Source: Amia ocellicauda
Lineage: Eukaryota > Chordata > Actinopteri > Amiiformes > Amiidae
Length of the DNA: 64,000 nt
Direction: 5' to 3'
Assembly (NCBI RefSeq): GCF_036373705.1
Contig: NC_089863.1
Location: forward strand, 9,629,357 to 9,693,356
Shown here: piece by piece, positions 15,385 through 27,200 of the stretch
How positions within the stretch are numbered: the stretch's first letter is position 1
Layout: each line of letters begins with the position of its first letter
Made by a program: the position numbers and the translations under genes
The notes under the pieces: model-generated
Told to the model about the DNA's origin: nothing
The model's database searches: none
The model's input: the letters and a program-made list of their open reading frames with translations, nothing else

Positions 15385-17500
15385 CACACTGACTGACACA
15401 CTGACCGACTGACAATGACACATTGACTGACTGACAGACACTGACTGACTGACTGACACACTGACAGATTGACACACTGACCGATTGACACACTGCCTGA
15501 CTGATTGACTGACTGATGCAATTAAGCCATTAATTAGATAATCGCTCTCTCCCCTCATCAGGCACAGGTGACAGCCAGACTAGCGACCAAGTAAACAAGG
15601 GTCTAATTGAGTGTGTCAATCTATCTGTGCATTCCCAGCTCCCTCTTTCTCTCAGATGTACGTCTCTCAACCCAGTTGACCTCACTACGGACCAATTCAT
15701 AACCAAACGAGTCTTACTCAATTAACGACCAAACTCAGTGTCGCTGTCTGTGTGCGCAGCCCTGTAAACGACGCGTCTGCATGGAGAGGGGGTGGCCTGG
15801 AGAGAGAGAGAGAGAGATACTGTATTATTCCAGCTCGTTAATGTGTTATTTGCTGCTCTTAGTTCATCAGTGCTGTCGATGTGTAGTTTGTGTTACATGA
15901 ATGTTAGTTTCCAGAGAGAGCGAGAGATTAAATATGGCATCTAGTCTGCAATAAGCCTCGCTCTCCTCTCTCTCCGTTTCTTAAATAAGCTCCTTATCAT
16001 TTCACTTAGACACGTAGAACAGTATTTAACAGGTTTCTCTGTATTAGATTTTGCCTTAAAATGCAAATGCTCTGGAGGCAGGGGCCACTCCCCGTGCGGT
16101 ATTTAATTAGCTGTAATTAGACCAATTAGGCGCCCCGCCCAGCTGTAATGCTCCTCGGTGTGGGTGGGAGGATGTCCCGGGTTCGAGGAGTGCAGAATGG
16201 ACGGTGTGTGGGGCTGCCTGTGTGTGTACTGCAGTCCGACGCACTGTGCGATCGTTAGAGTCTGAGCAATAAACGTTTTTTAATCTTTCATCTCCGTGTC
16301 TCTGCTGATTTTTGCTTTGGTGGCAAACGCACACAACAATAAGTTAATCAATGTTAGGCCTGTTGCACTTTGAAGTGTTTTGTTTGTTTGTTTCTACAAG
16401 AAAACATCACAGCTTTTTTCACTTTCTGGGAACAAACGTGAGGAGACGTGGGAATGTATTTTCTCTACTCGCACACACAGCTACTGTAGACCTGCGATTG
16501 GGGGTCATTTAAATAGTTTGTTGAGGTTTACAAATCTTACCTTACTGAACAAGTTGATTATTCCATATATATTGAATTTATATCAAATGTAATACAGTTG
16601 TTGAAAATTAGGTCTTCTGATTTATACATGAACTTTTATTTATATGAATTTTAATTGCATCTGATTAAAAAAGTGTTTTGCCAAGAAATATAATTGACTG
16701 TATATGTGTGCAACAAAACAAGCTTTATTTAAGTTTAATGGATGGTTAATTGTTTTGCAGTCGACCATTCAATCATATAGTCCAATAATAATAAAGTGTT
16801 GGCTTTGTATTTTCTTCATCTCTCGTCAATTGTAAAAAACATTTTCAAAATCACTTGTATTTTCTGAATACTGTGGGTAAATAGATCAGGTGATGTTAAT
16901 TCGAACTATTCTCTTTGCTTTTTAACGAGTTCGAATCGAATTCAGAGTCGATTGTGAATTCGATTGAAACTCTTATAAACACATGTACTGTTTGCAATCG
17001 CCCCTCACTATCTTCAAGTCCGTTCCCACTCCAGAGACTTCATCTCTAAAATGTCGAGGAAACTCCTCCCCCTGACCTTGACTTCCTTCACAAGTCCAAC
17101 AGTTCCGGCAAACCAGCAGGCGAGAAACTGGCTTGTCGGAGGCCTCCATTACGGCTCTTACGCAGCGCTGGAACGAGCGACACCCCGGCCCTGTGGTGTG
17201 GAGCCAAGATGGCGTCTGTTTCGGCCGGGTGTGGGTTGCACTATGGCCTGTATAACTATACTGTTTTTTAACATCGTGCAGTTTGATTTGAACGACTGAG
17301 AGATAAGTTCACTCTGCAGGTGGCAGCGGGACGGGTGAGTGTGTGTTGTAATAACGCACTGCACACAATTAATGCAAAATGCTTGTGTCAGATAACACAA
17401 CATTAACTACAGCGTAATTGTATCATTGTGTAAGATGATATTGTGTCCCGTCAGTTTCTTTTCAGTTTTCAGTTTAGAACAAGGTACCTTTTACCTACAT
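15385..17500 (+). other. GMPR2 3' untranslated region and GMPR2-DHRS4 spacer
   Basis: A CTGA-rich tract follows the stop codon (15385-15525). A polyadenylation signal AATAAA at 16268-16273 probably ends GMPR2. From about 16340 to 17000 the sequence is AT-rich, with no gene or named repeat that I can see. From about 17040 the base composition rises towards the likely DHRS4 promoter. Confidence 0.55.
17204..17216 (+). promoter_or_regulatory. YY1-type promoter motif, probable DHRS4 transcription start region
   Basis: CCAAGATGGCGTC matches the YY1 core AAGATGGCGGC that sits just after the start site of many vertebrate genes. A donor-like GGGTGAGTG follows at about 17333, so a non-coding first exon of DHRS4 could run from about here to 17334 and splice over the minisatellite to 21514. 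This is inference. Confidence 0.45.
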
Positions 17501-17511
17501 AATAACTCACT

Positions 17512-20500
17512 AACCCTCCCTCTCTCTCAGTGCAGTGTTAATGTGCTGTAGTGTCCAGTCAGTGTGTCTGTATTAACCCTCTCTCTCTCAGTGCAGTGTT
17601 AATGTGCTGTAGTGTCCAGTCAGTCAGTGTGTCTGTATTAACCCTCTCTCTCTCAGTGCAGTGTTAATGTGCTGTAGTGTCCAGTGTGTCTGTATTAACC
17701 CTCTCTCTCTCAGTGCAGTGTTAATGTGCTGTAGTGTTCAGTGTCTGTATTAACCCTCTCTCTCTCAGTGCAGTGTTAATGTGCTGTAGTGTTCAGTCAG
17801 TGTGTCTGTATTAACCCTCTCTCTCTCAGTGCAGTGTTAATGTGCTGTAGTGTTCAGTGTGTCTGTATTAACCCTCTCTCTCTCAGTGCAGTGTTAATGT
17901 GCTGTAGTGTTCAGTCAGTGTGTCTGTATTAACCCTCTCTCTCTCAGTGCAGTGTTAATGTGCTGTAGTGTTCAGTCAGTGTGTCTGTATTACCCCTCTC
18001 TCTCTCAGTGCAGTGTTAATGTGCTGTAGTGTTCAGTCAGTGTGTCTGTATTAACCCTCTCTCTCTCAGTGCAGTGTTAATGTGCTGTAGTGTTCAGTCA
18101 GTGTGTCTGTATTAACCCTCTCTCTCTCAGTGCAGTGTTAATGTGCTGTAGTGTTCAGTGTGTCTGTATTAACCCTCTCTCTCTCAGGTCAGTGTTAATG
18201 TGCTGTAGTGTTCAGTCAGTCAGTGTGTCTGTATTAACCCTCTCTCTCTCAGTGCAGTGTTAATGTGCTGTAGTGTTCAGTCAGTCAGTGTGTCTGTATT
18301 AACCCTCTCTCTCTCAGTGCAGTGTTAATGTGCTGTAGTGTTCAGTCAGTCAGTGTGTCTGTATTAACCCTCTCTCTCAGTGCAGTGTTAATGTGCTGTA
18401 GTGTTCAGTCAGTGTGTCTGTATTAACCCTCTCTCTCTCAGTGCAGTGTTAATGTGCTGTAGTGTTCAGTCAGTGTGTCTGTATTACCCCTCTCTCTCTC
18501 AGTGCAGTGTTAATGTGCTGTAGTGTTCAGTCAGTGTGTCTGTATTAACCCTCTCTCTCTCAGTGCAGTGTTAATGTGCTGTAGTGTTCAGTCAGTGTGT
18601 CTGTATTAACCCTCTCTCTCTCAGTGCAGTGTTAATGTGCTGTAGTGTTCAGTGTGTCTGTATTAACCCTCTCTCTCTCAGGTCAGTGTTAATGTGCTGT
18701 AGTGTTCAGTCAGTCAGTGTGTCTGTATTAACCCTCTCTCTCAGTGCAGTGTTAATGTGCTGTAGTGTCCAGTGTGTCTGTATTAACCCTCTCTCTCAGT
18801 GCAGTGTTAATGTGCTGTAGTGTTCAGTCAGTGTCTGTATTAACCCTCTCTCTCTCAGTGCAGTGTTAATGGGGTGTAGTGTTCAGTCAGTGTGTCTGTA
18901 TTAACCCTCTCTCTCAGTCCAGTGTGTCTGTATTAACCCTCTCTCTCAGTGCAGTGTTAATGTGCTGTAGTGTTCAGTCAGTGTGTCTGTATTAACCCTC
19001 TCTCTCTCAGTGCAGTGTTAATGTGCTGTAGTGTTCAGTGTGTCTGTATTAACCCTCTCTCTCTCAGTGCAGTGTTAATGTGCTGTAGTGTTCAGTCAGT
19101 GTGTCTGTATTAACCCTCTCTCTCTCAGTGCAGTGTTAATGTGCTGTAGTGTTCAGTCAGTGTGTCTGTATTAACCCTCTCTCTCTCAGTGCAGTGTTAA
19201 TGTGCTGTAGTGTTCAGTCAGTGTGTCTGTATTAACCCTCTCTCAGTGCAGTGTTAATGTGCTGTAGTGTTCAGTCAGTCAGTGTGTCTGTATTAACCCT
19301 CTCTCTCAGTGCAGTGTTAATGTGCTGTAGTGTTCAGTGTGTCTGTATTAACCCTCTCTCTCTCAGTGCAGTGTTAATGTGCTGTAGTGTTCAGTCAGTG
19401 TCTGTATTAACCCTCTCTCTCTGAGTGCAGTGTTAATGTGCTGTAGTGTTCAGTCAGTGTGTCTGTATTAACCCTCTCTCTCAGTGCAGTGTTAATGTGC
19501 TGTAGTGTCCAGTGTGTCTGTATTAACCCTCTCTCTCTCAGTGCAGTGTTAATGTGCTGTAGTGTTCAGTCAGTGTGTCTGTATTAACCCTCTCTCTCTC
19601 AGTGCAGTGTTAATGTGCTGTAGTGTCCAGTGTGTCTGTATTAACCCTCTCTCTCTCAGTGCAGTGTTAATGTGCTGTAGTGTTCAGTCAGTGTGTCTGT
19701 ATTAACCCTCTCTCTCTCAGTGCAGTGTTAATGTGCTGTAGTGTTCAGTCAGTGTGTCTGTATTACCCCTCTCTCTCTCAGTGCAGTGTTAATGTGCTGT
19801 AGTGTTCAGTCAGTGTGTCTGTATTAACCCTCTCTCTCTCAGTGCAGTGTTAATGTGCTGTAGTGTTCAGTCAGTGTGTCTGTATTAACCCTCTCTCTCT
19901 CAGTGCAGTGTTAATGTGCTGTAGTGTTCAGTGTGTCTGTATTAACCCTCTCTCTCTCAGGTCAGTGTTAATGTGCTGTAGTGTTCAGTCAGTCAGTGTG
20001 TCTGTATTAACCCTCTCTCTCTCAGTGCAGTGTTAATGTGCTGTAGTGTTCAGTCAGTCAGTGTGTCTGTATTAACCCTCTCTCTCAGTGCAGTGTTAAT
20101 GTGCTGTAGTGTCCAGTGTGTCTGTATTAACCCTCTCTCTCTCAGTGCAGTGTTAATGTGCTGTAGTGTTCAGTGTGTCTGTATTAACCCTCTCTCTCTC
20201 AGTGCAGTGTTAATGTGCTGTAGTGTTCAGTCAGTGTCTGTATTAACCCTCTCTCTCTCAGTGCAGTGTTAATGGGGTGTAGTGTTCAGTCAGTGTGTCT
20301 GTATTAACCCTCTCTCTCTCAGTGCAGTGTTAATGTGCTGTAGTGTTCAGTCAGTGTCTGTATTAACCCTCTCTCTCTCAGTGCAGTGTTAATGGGGTGT
20401 AGTGTTCAGTCAGTGTGTCTGTATTAACCCTCTCTCTCAGTGCAGTGTTAATGTGCTGTAGTGTCCAGTGTGTCTGTATTAACCCTCTCTCTCTCAGTGC

Positions 20501-21505
20501 AGTGTTAATGTGCTGTAGTGTTCAGTGTGTCTGTATTAACCCTCTCTCTCTCAGTGCAGTGTTAATGTGCTGTAGTGTTCAGTCAGTCAGTGTGTCTGTA
20601 TTAACCCTCTCTCTCTCAGTGCAGTGTTAATGTGCTGTAGTGTTCAGTCAGTCAGTGTGTCTGTATTAACCCTCTCTCAGTGCAGTGTTAATGTGCTGTA
20701 GTGTTCAGTCAGTCAGTGTGTCTGTATTAACCCTCTCTCTCAGTGCAGTGTTAATGTGCTGTAGTGTCCAGTGTGTCTGTATTAACCCTCTCTCTCAGTG
20801 CAGTGTTAATGTGCTGTAGTGTTCAGTCAGTGTGTCTGTATTAACCCTCTCTCTCTCAGTGCAGTGTTAATGTGCTGTAGTGTTCAGTCAGTCAGTGTGT
20901 CTGTATTAACCCTCTCTCTCTCAGTGCAGTGTTAATGTGCTGTAGTGTTCAGTCAGTCAGTGTGTCTGTATTAACCCTCTCTCTCTCAGTGCAGTGTTAA
21001 TGTGCTGTAGTGTTCAGTGTGTCTGTATTAACCCTCTCTCTCTCAGTGCAGTGTTAATGTGCTGTAGTGTTCAGTCAGTGTGTCTGTATTAACCCTCTCT
21101 CTCTCAGTGCAGTGTTAATGTGCTGTAGTGTTCAGTGTGTCTGTATTAACCCTCTCTCTCTCAGTGCAGTGTTAATGTGCTGTAGTGTTCAGTGTGTCTG
21201 TATTACCCCTCTCTCTCTCAGTGCAGTGTTAATGTGCTGTAGTGTTCAGTGTGTCTGTATTACCCCTCTCTCTCTCAGTGCAGTGTTAATGTGCTGTAGT
21301 GTTCAGTCAGCGTGTCTGTATTAACCCTCTCTCTCTCAGTGCAGTGTTAATGTGCTGTAGTGTTCAGTCAGTGTGTCTGTATTACCCCTCTCTCTCTCAG
21401 TGCAGTGTTAATGTGCTGTAGTGTTCAGTGTGTCTGTATTACCCCTCTCTCTCTCAGTGCAGTGTTAATGTGCTGTAGTGTTCAGTCAGTCAGTGTCTCT
21501 CTCTC
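17512..21505 (+). repeat. Acceptor minisatellite array A, about 4 kb, in the DHRS4 5' intron
   Basis: Roughly 65 tandem copies of a 61 bp unit (range about 53-66 bp, varying by 4 bp CAGT steps and by CT repeats). Each unit reads CAGTGTGTCTG, TATTAAC, CCTCTCTCTCTCAG, TGCAGTGTTAATGTGCTG and TAGTGTTCAGT. TATTAAC resembles the branch-point consensus TACTAAC and is followed by a CT tract and CAG, so each copy looks like a 3' splice site. The last copy runs directly into the DHRS4 start exon. Variant units (TTACCCC and CAGGTCAG) recur at a fixed 195 bp spacing three times, showing higher-order duplication. Confidence 0.95.
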
Positions 21506-21515
21506 TCTCTCAGTG

Positions 21516-23165
<1,650 letters not shown>

Positions 23166-23399
23166 GAGAGAGCGAGAGAGATTTCCCTCCCTTAGTGTTG
23201 TACAATAGTGTCACATTGTCAAGAGCAGTTTCAATAAACTGACCAGTTTTCATACAGACTGAGTGAGAGTGAGTGTCAACACAGAAACAAGACAGAGTTA
23301 ATACAGAAAGTGTGACAGAGATGGGTTAATGTCTACTAGTACTTTTTTCATTGTGCATCTCAGTTTCATGCATTTAAATGTATAGGTAAGTGGAAAAAA

Positions 23400-23995
23400 T
23401 ACTCACCCTATGCCTCACTGTATAAAAATATTAAAAATACAAAACAGAAATATCATTGGGCATGTCTCCACCCCTGAGTTAATACTATGTGGAAACCCCT
23501 TTGGCAGCAGTTACAGCTATGAGTCTGTTGGGATGGATCTCTGCCAGCTTTACACACCTAGATTTGGCAATATTTGTCCATTCGTCTTTACAAAACCATT
23601 CAAGCTCTGTCAAGTTCCTTGGGAAGGGTTTTTGGACAGTAATCTTCAAGTCATGCCACACCTTTCTGATTGGATTTAAGTCTGGGCCACACAGGAACAT
23701 TTACTTTTTGTTCTTTAGTCACTCCAGTGTAGTTCTGGCTGAGTGCTTCGGGTCATCATTATGCTGAAAAGTGAACTTCAGCTTTCCTGTGCTTTGCTCC
23801 ATTCATTTTCCCTTCTATCCTGACAAGTGCCCCAGTCTCTGGCTCTGAGAAACATCCCCAGAACATGATGCTTCACACTACACAGTAGGGATGGGGTTTT
23901 GGGATGCGCTGTGTTGGGTTTGCGCCACAGTTAACGTTTTGCATTTAGGGCGAAGAATTTTAGTTTTGTCAGACCACAAAATATTTTGCCACTGA
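23400..23995 (-). mobile_element. Tc1/mariner transposon remnant
   Basis: A minus-strand frame reads GPDLNPIRKVWHDLKITVQK, matching the Tc1 transposase motif PDLNPIENVW next to the last catalytic acid. The remaining sequence on the plus strand has the familiar fish Tc1 antisense phrases, for example around ATGATGCTTCACACTACACA. It carries only the 3' half of the transposase with frame breaks. Clear inverted ends were not found. It lies in the convergent space between DHRS4 and TINF2. Confidence 0.7.
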
Positions 23996-24091
23996 ATCTC
24001 TCGATTCCGGTATTAAAGCAGAGAGAGACGGGTTAGACACATGGCGAGAACCGCAAAAACCGACAGGGACGCTGCAGGTAATACTGACGAC

Positions 24092-24097
24092 TTTATT
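24092..24097 (-). terminator. TINF2 polyadenylation signal
   Basis: TTTATT, which is AATAAA on the minus strand, lies about 165 bp after the TINF2 stop codon. Confidence 0.55.
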
Positions 24098-24260
24098 GTA
24101 TACATCTCTGTACAGGTATGTTGTGTTAATATCCAAAATACAGACACACACAGACTGACCACGCGCGCACACTTCCAGACACAAACACACGCACTGCCAC
24201 ACACACACACACTCTCTCTGTCTCTGCCCTCCCTCCCATCGCCTGCGGTGCTCAGAGGGG

Positions 24261-27200
24261 TCAGCAGGCCACAGTTCTGTCTCCCAGGCCGGGCTGCAGG
24301 AACTCCCGCAGCGTTGGGATGAAGGTGTTGTATTTGGTTCTGTGGTACTGCTCCGTAAACAACTAGGACAGAGAGAGGAGGGGTTAATATACACACACAC
24401 ACACATTGCACATTCCCAGCCTGTACAGATACTCACTTTACATTTAAAATTCTTGGTTTCTTCGTCTTCTGAATCCAGAATGATGTCATCGGTCGGCTCA
24501 ATAGAGAGCAGAGGCCTCGCTGAGAGAGAGAGAGAGAGGATCAATACAGACTGACAGGGGGAGAGAAATGGAGGCGAGTGTCAGTAGGAGCCCTTACTCA
24601 CCTGGCTGTGTTTTCACGGGACTGATGGCTGGGGACACGCTTCCCGTTTCCTCAAGGACGTCAGTGTAGTTCCTGCAGGAAGTGACAGGACAGGGTCAGT
24701 CAACGCACATGCTGAGCTGCCAGCCTGTGCCGTATGTGTCATTCTCTGTCTTTCGCAATCTATCCATCAGTTTGTCTGTCACTTTGCATCTCTCGGGCTG
24801 CCCCGTAAGTCTGTCTCACTCACTCTTTCTCCCCGGACCCCAACGACGACATCAAGGCCCGTCGCCTCGGAGAGATCGTCAGGGGGGCGCTCAGCTTCCT
24901 CTTCCGGGTCACCACCCTCCGGACGGGCGTCTCCTCCTCCTGCCTCCTGGAGGCGGGCGGGTCGTCCAGCTTCACCGGGGAGTGCTGCGGTGTGGACACA
25001 GGAAGGGGCGGAGTCGGGAAGCTCAGCCGGCGAATCACCACTCGGGGCTGGCTGTGCAGACAGGAAGTCACCAGGAAGCGGGCCTTCAGATCGAGAGGTC
25101 CCACCCCTTCCTGGACGCCGGCGGAGTCCCCCAGCCCGGCTCTCTGGCTGCTCCGGGTCGCCCTCCTCTCGCTCTGGCTCTGCCTCCCTCTGTCTTTCCA
25201 CCTCACTTTCCCCGCCTCCCTCCTCCTCCCTCTCCCTTTGTCACTCCAATAGAACATCGCCCCTCTCTCCTTCTCCTCCCCCCTTCTCTCCACACTCCTG
25301 CAGCCTCTCTCCCTCCCTATCCTTCCCTCCGACGCACACACCCTCTGACGCGCACTCCTCCTCCTCACCCCTGTCTCTCCCACTTCCCCCCCTCTCCTCC
25401 TCACCCCCTTCTCCTGGCTCCCTCGTCTCTCCCTGTCCCCTGTGAGAGCCCGACTGACTGTCACCGCCCTCTTCCTTGCGCTTGACTGAGAGGGCGTGGC
25501 CTTGCTCCTGGTTCTCGTGGCAGGCGGGGCTTGGCTATCATCTGCTCTGCGATTGGCTGCCGTGTCGGGCCAGTGGGTGCTCGTGTAGACGGGGCTGGGC
25601 CCTAATTCATTGCCTTCTGTGTTTGGTTGCTGGACAAAACTGGAGAGAGAGGAGAGTATGGAGTCTCCCTGAGAGTCTGAGAAAGAGAGAGAGAGAGAGA
25701 GAGGGAAGGGGGTTAATATAGACACTGATTGATTGATTGATTGATTGGACACTACAGTATGTTAACACTTGCTCTGCGAGAGAAAGAACGAGAGATCAGG
25801 AGAGGGACAGAAAGAGAGAGGGAAAAAGAGACCCTCTCTCTCTCTGTTGTGAAGGTGTACATCACATACCATAGAGATCGCCGGTAGAGTGGCTGGGTGT
25901 TGGTCCTCCTGGTGAGTGAGAGAGCTGCTCTAGGTGCCCCAGCTCTCTGTGGTGCTGCAGCAGGTTGTGCAGCAGCTGGGGCTGAGCCAGGCGCAGAGAG
26001 TCCTCCCACACACAGGGGGCAGCGCTGAGTAACGACACTGTCTGAGAGAGAGAGGGGTCGGGAGTTAATACAGTACAGACTGGCTGGTGGGACACTACAG
26101 TACAATAACACTGCACTGGGAGAGAGGACTGATAGGACTCTACAGTACTCGAAACAGAGACTCTCTCCCTTTCTGCTCTCTCTCTATACCTGTTTGAGCG
26201 AGGGGACGGGTAACAGCTGGTCCAGCCTGACAATGAACTCCCACACCAGTCTCTCCAGTGCGGTGTCGAACTCGTCCCCATACTGCACTGGGAGACTGTC
26301 CTACACAATACAACAAACAACACGGTCAGCACAACACCACACACCGTCAACAGCATACAGCAATGCACAGACACAAAGAGACACAGAGAGAGAGACGGAC
26401 TCGGGTGCATACCTGTATGAACTGCTGCCGGAGCAATGGCTCGTCAAGCAGAGTGCTAACAAGCTGACGGAAATTCTGCACTGACTGCTGCACCTTCCTG
26501 TCCTTCTTCACCGCCTACAGAAACACACACAGAAACGCAAACAGAGACAGTGTTGTTATAATAAATATAATACTGCACTGACTATGCAGTGAGCTGGATC
26601 ATTATTTACTGTGTCGTTACTGAACTACACAGATGGTAACATCACTCACCCCGTTGGCGGACGGTTGGCTCTTGGGCGGCACGAACTTGTCGAGCTCGGA
26701 GGAGATCTCTTCCAACGGCGCCCCGGAGACCAGCATCCCCACGATCACCTGACAGACAACACAGGGTTTACACACTACAACACAGTGCAACATGCCATAA
26801 CTGGGGTTTCTCTCTCAGTCAGTGTGTTCCCCCCTCTCTCTTACCCTGGCTCTCAGCCCCAGGGTCAGTTTGGCAGTGTGTCTGTAGGTCAGGAGGTCAG
26901 GGGTCGTCTCCCTTACTGCAGTCACCAGGTCGGCCACCTTCCCATAATGCACCACGTCTCGTCGCCGCACAGCCGTCCAAACTGCTGCAGAAATCAGGCG
27001 CAGGGGCGGGGCCAGGAGACGCAGGGCGTCCAGGGAAAGGGAGGGAGCTGAGAGACAGAGAGAGAGGGTTAATGCAGACACACTGACTGACTGAACACTA
27101 CAGCACATTAACACTGCACTGAGAGAGAGAGGGTTAATACAGACACACTGACTGACTGAACACTACAGCACATTAACACTGCACTGAGAGAGAGAGGGTT

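Noticed and set aside
17512-21505. Regular direct repeats that could suggest a CRISPR array or a repeat protein
   Set aside because: The units are head-to-tail without unique spacers, the host is a vertebrate, and frames such as the [16 protein letters not shown] type are broken by unit-length changes.
24682-25485. A 267-residue plus-strand open frame
   Set aside because: Antisense to the large TINF2 exon, whose own frame fits the exon phases and the conserved TIN2 ends.
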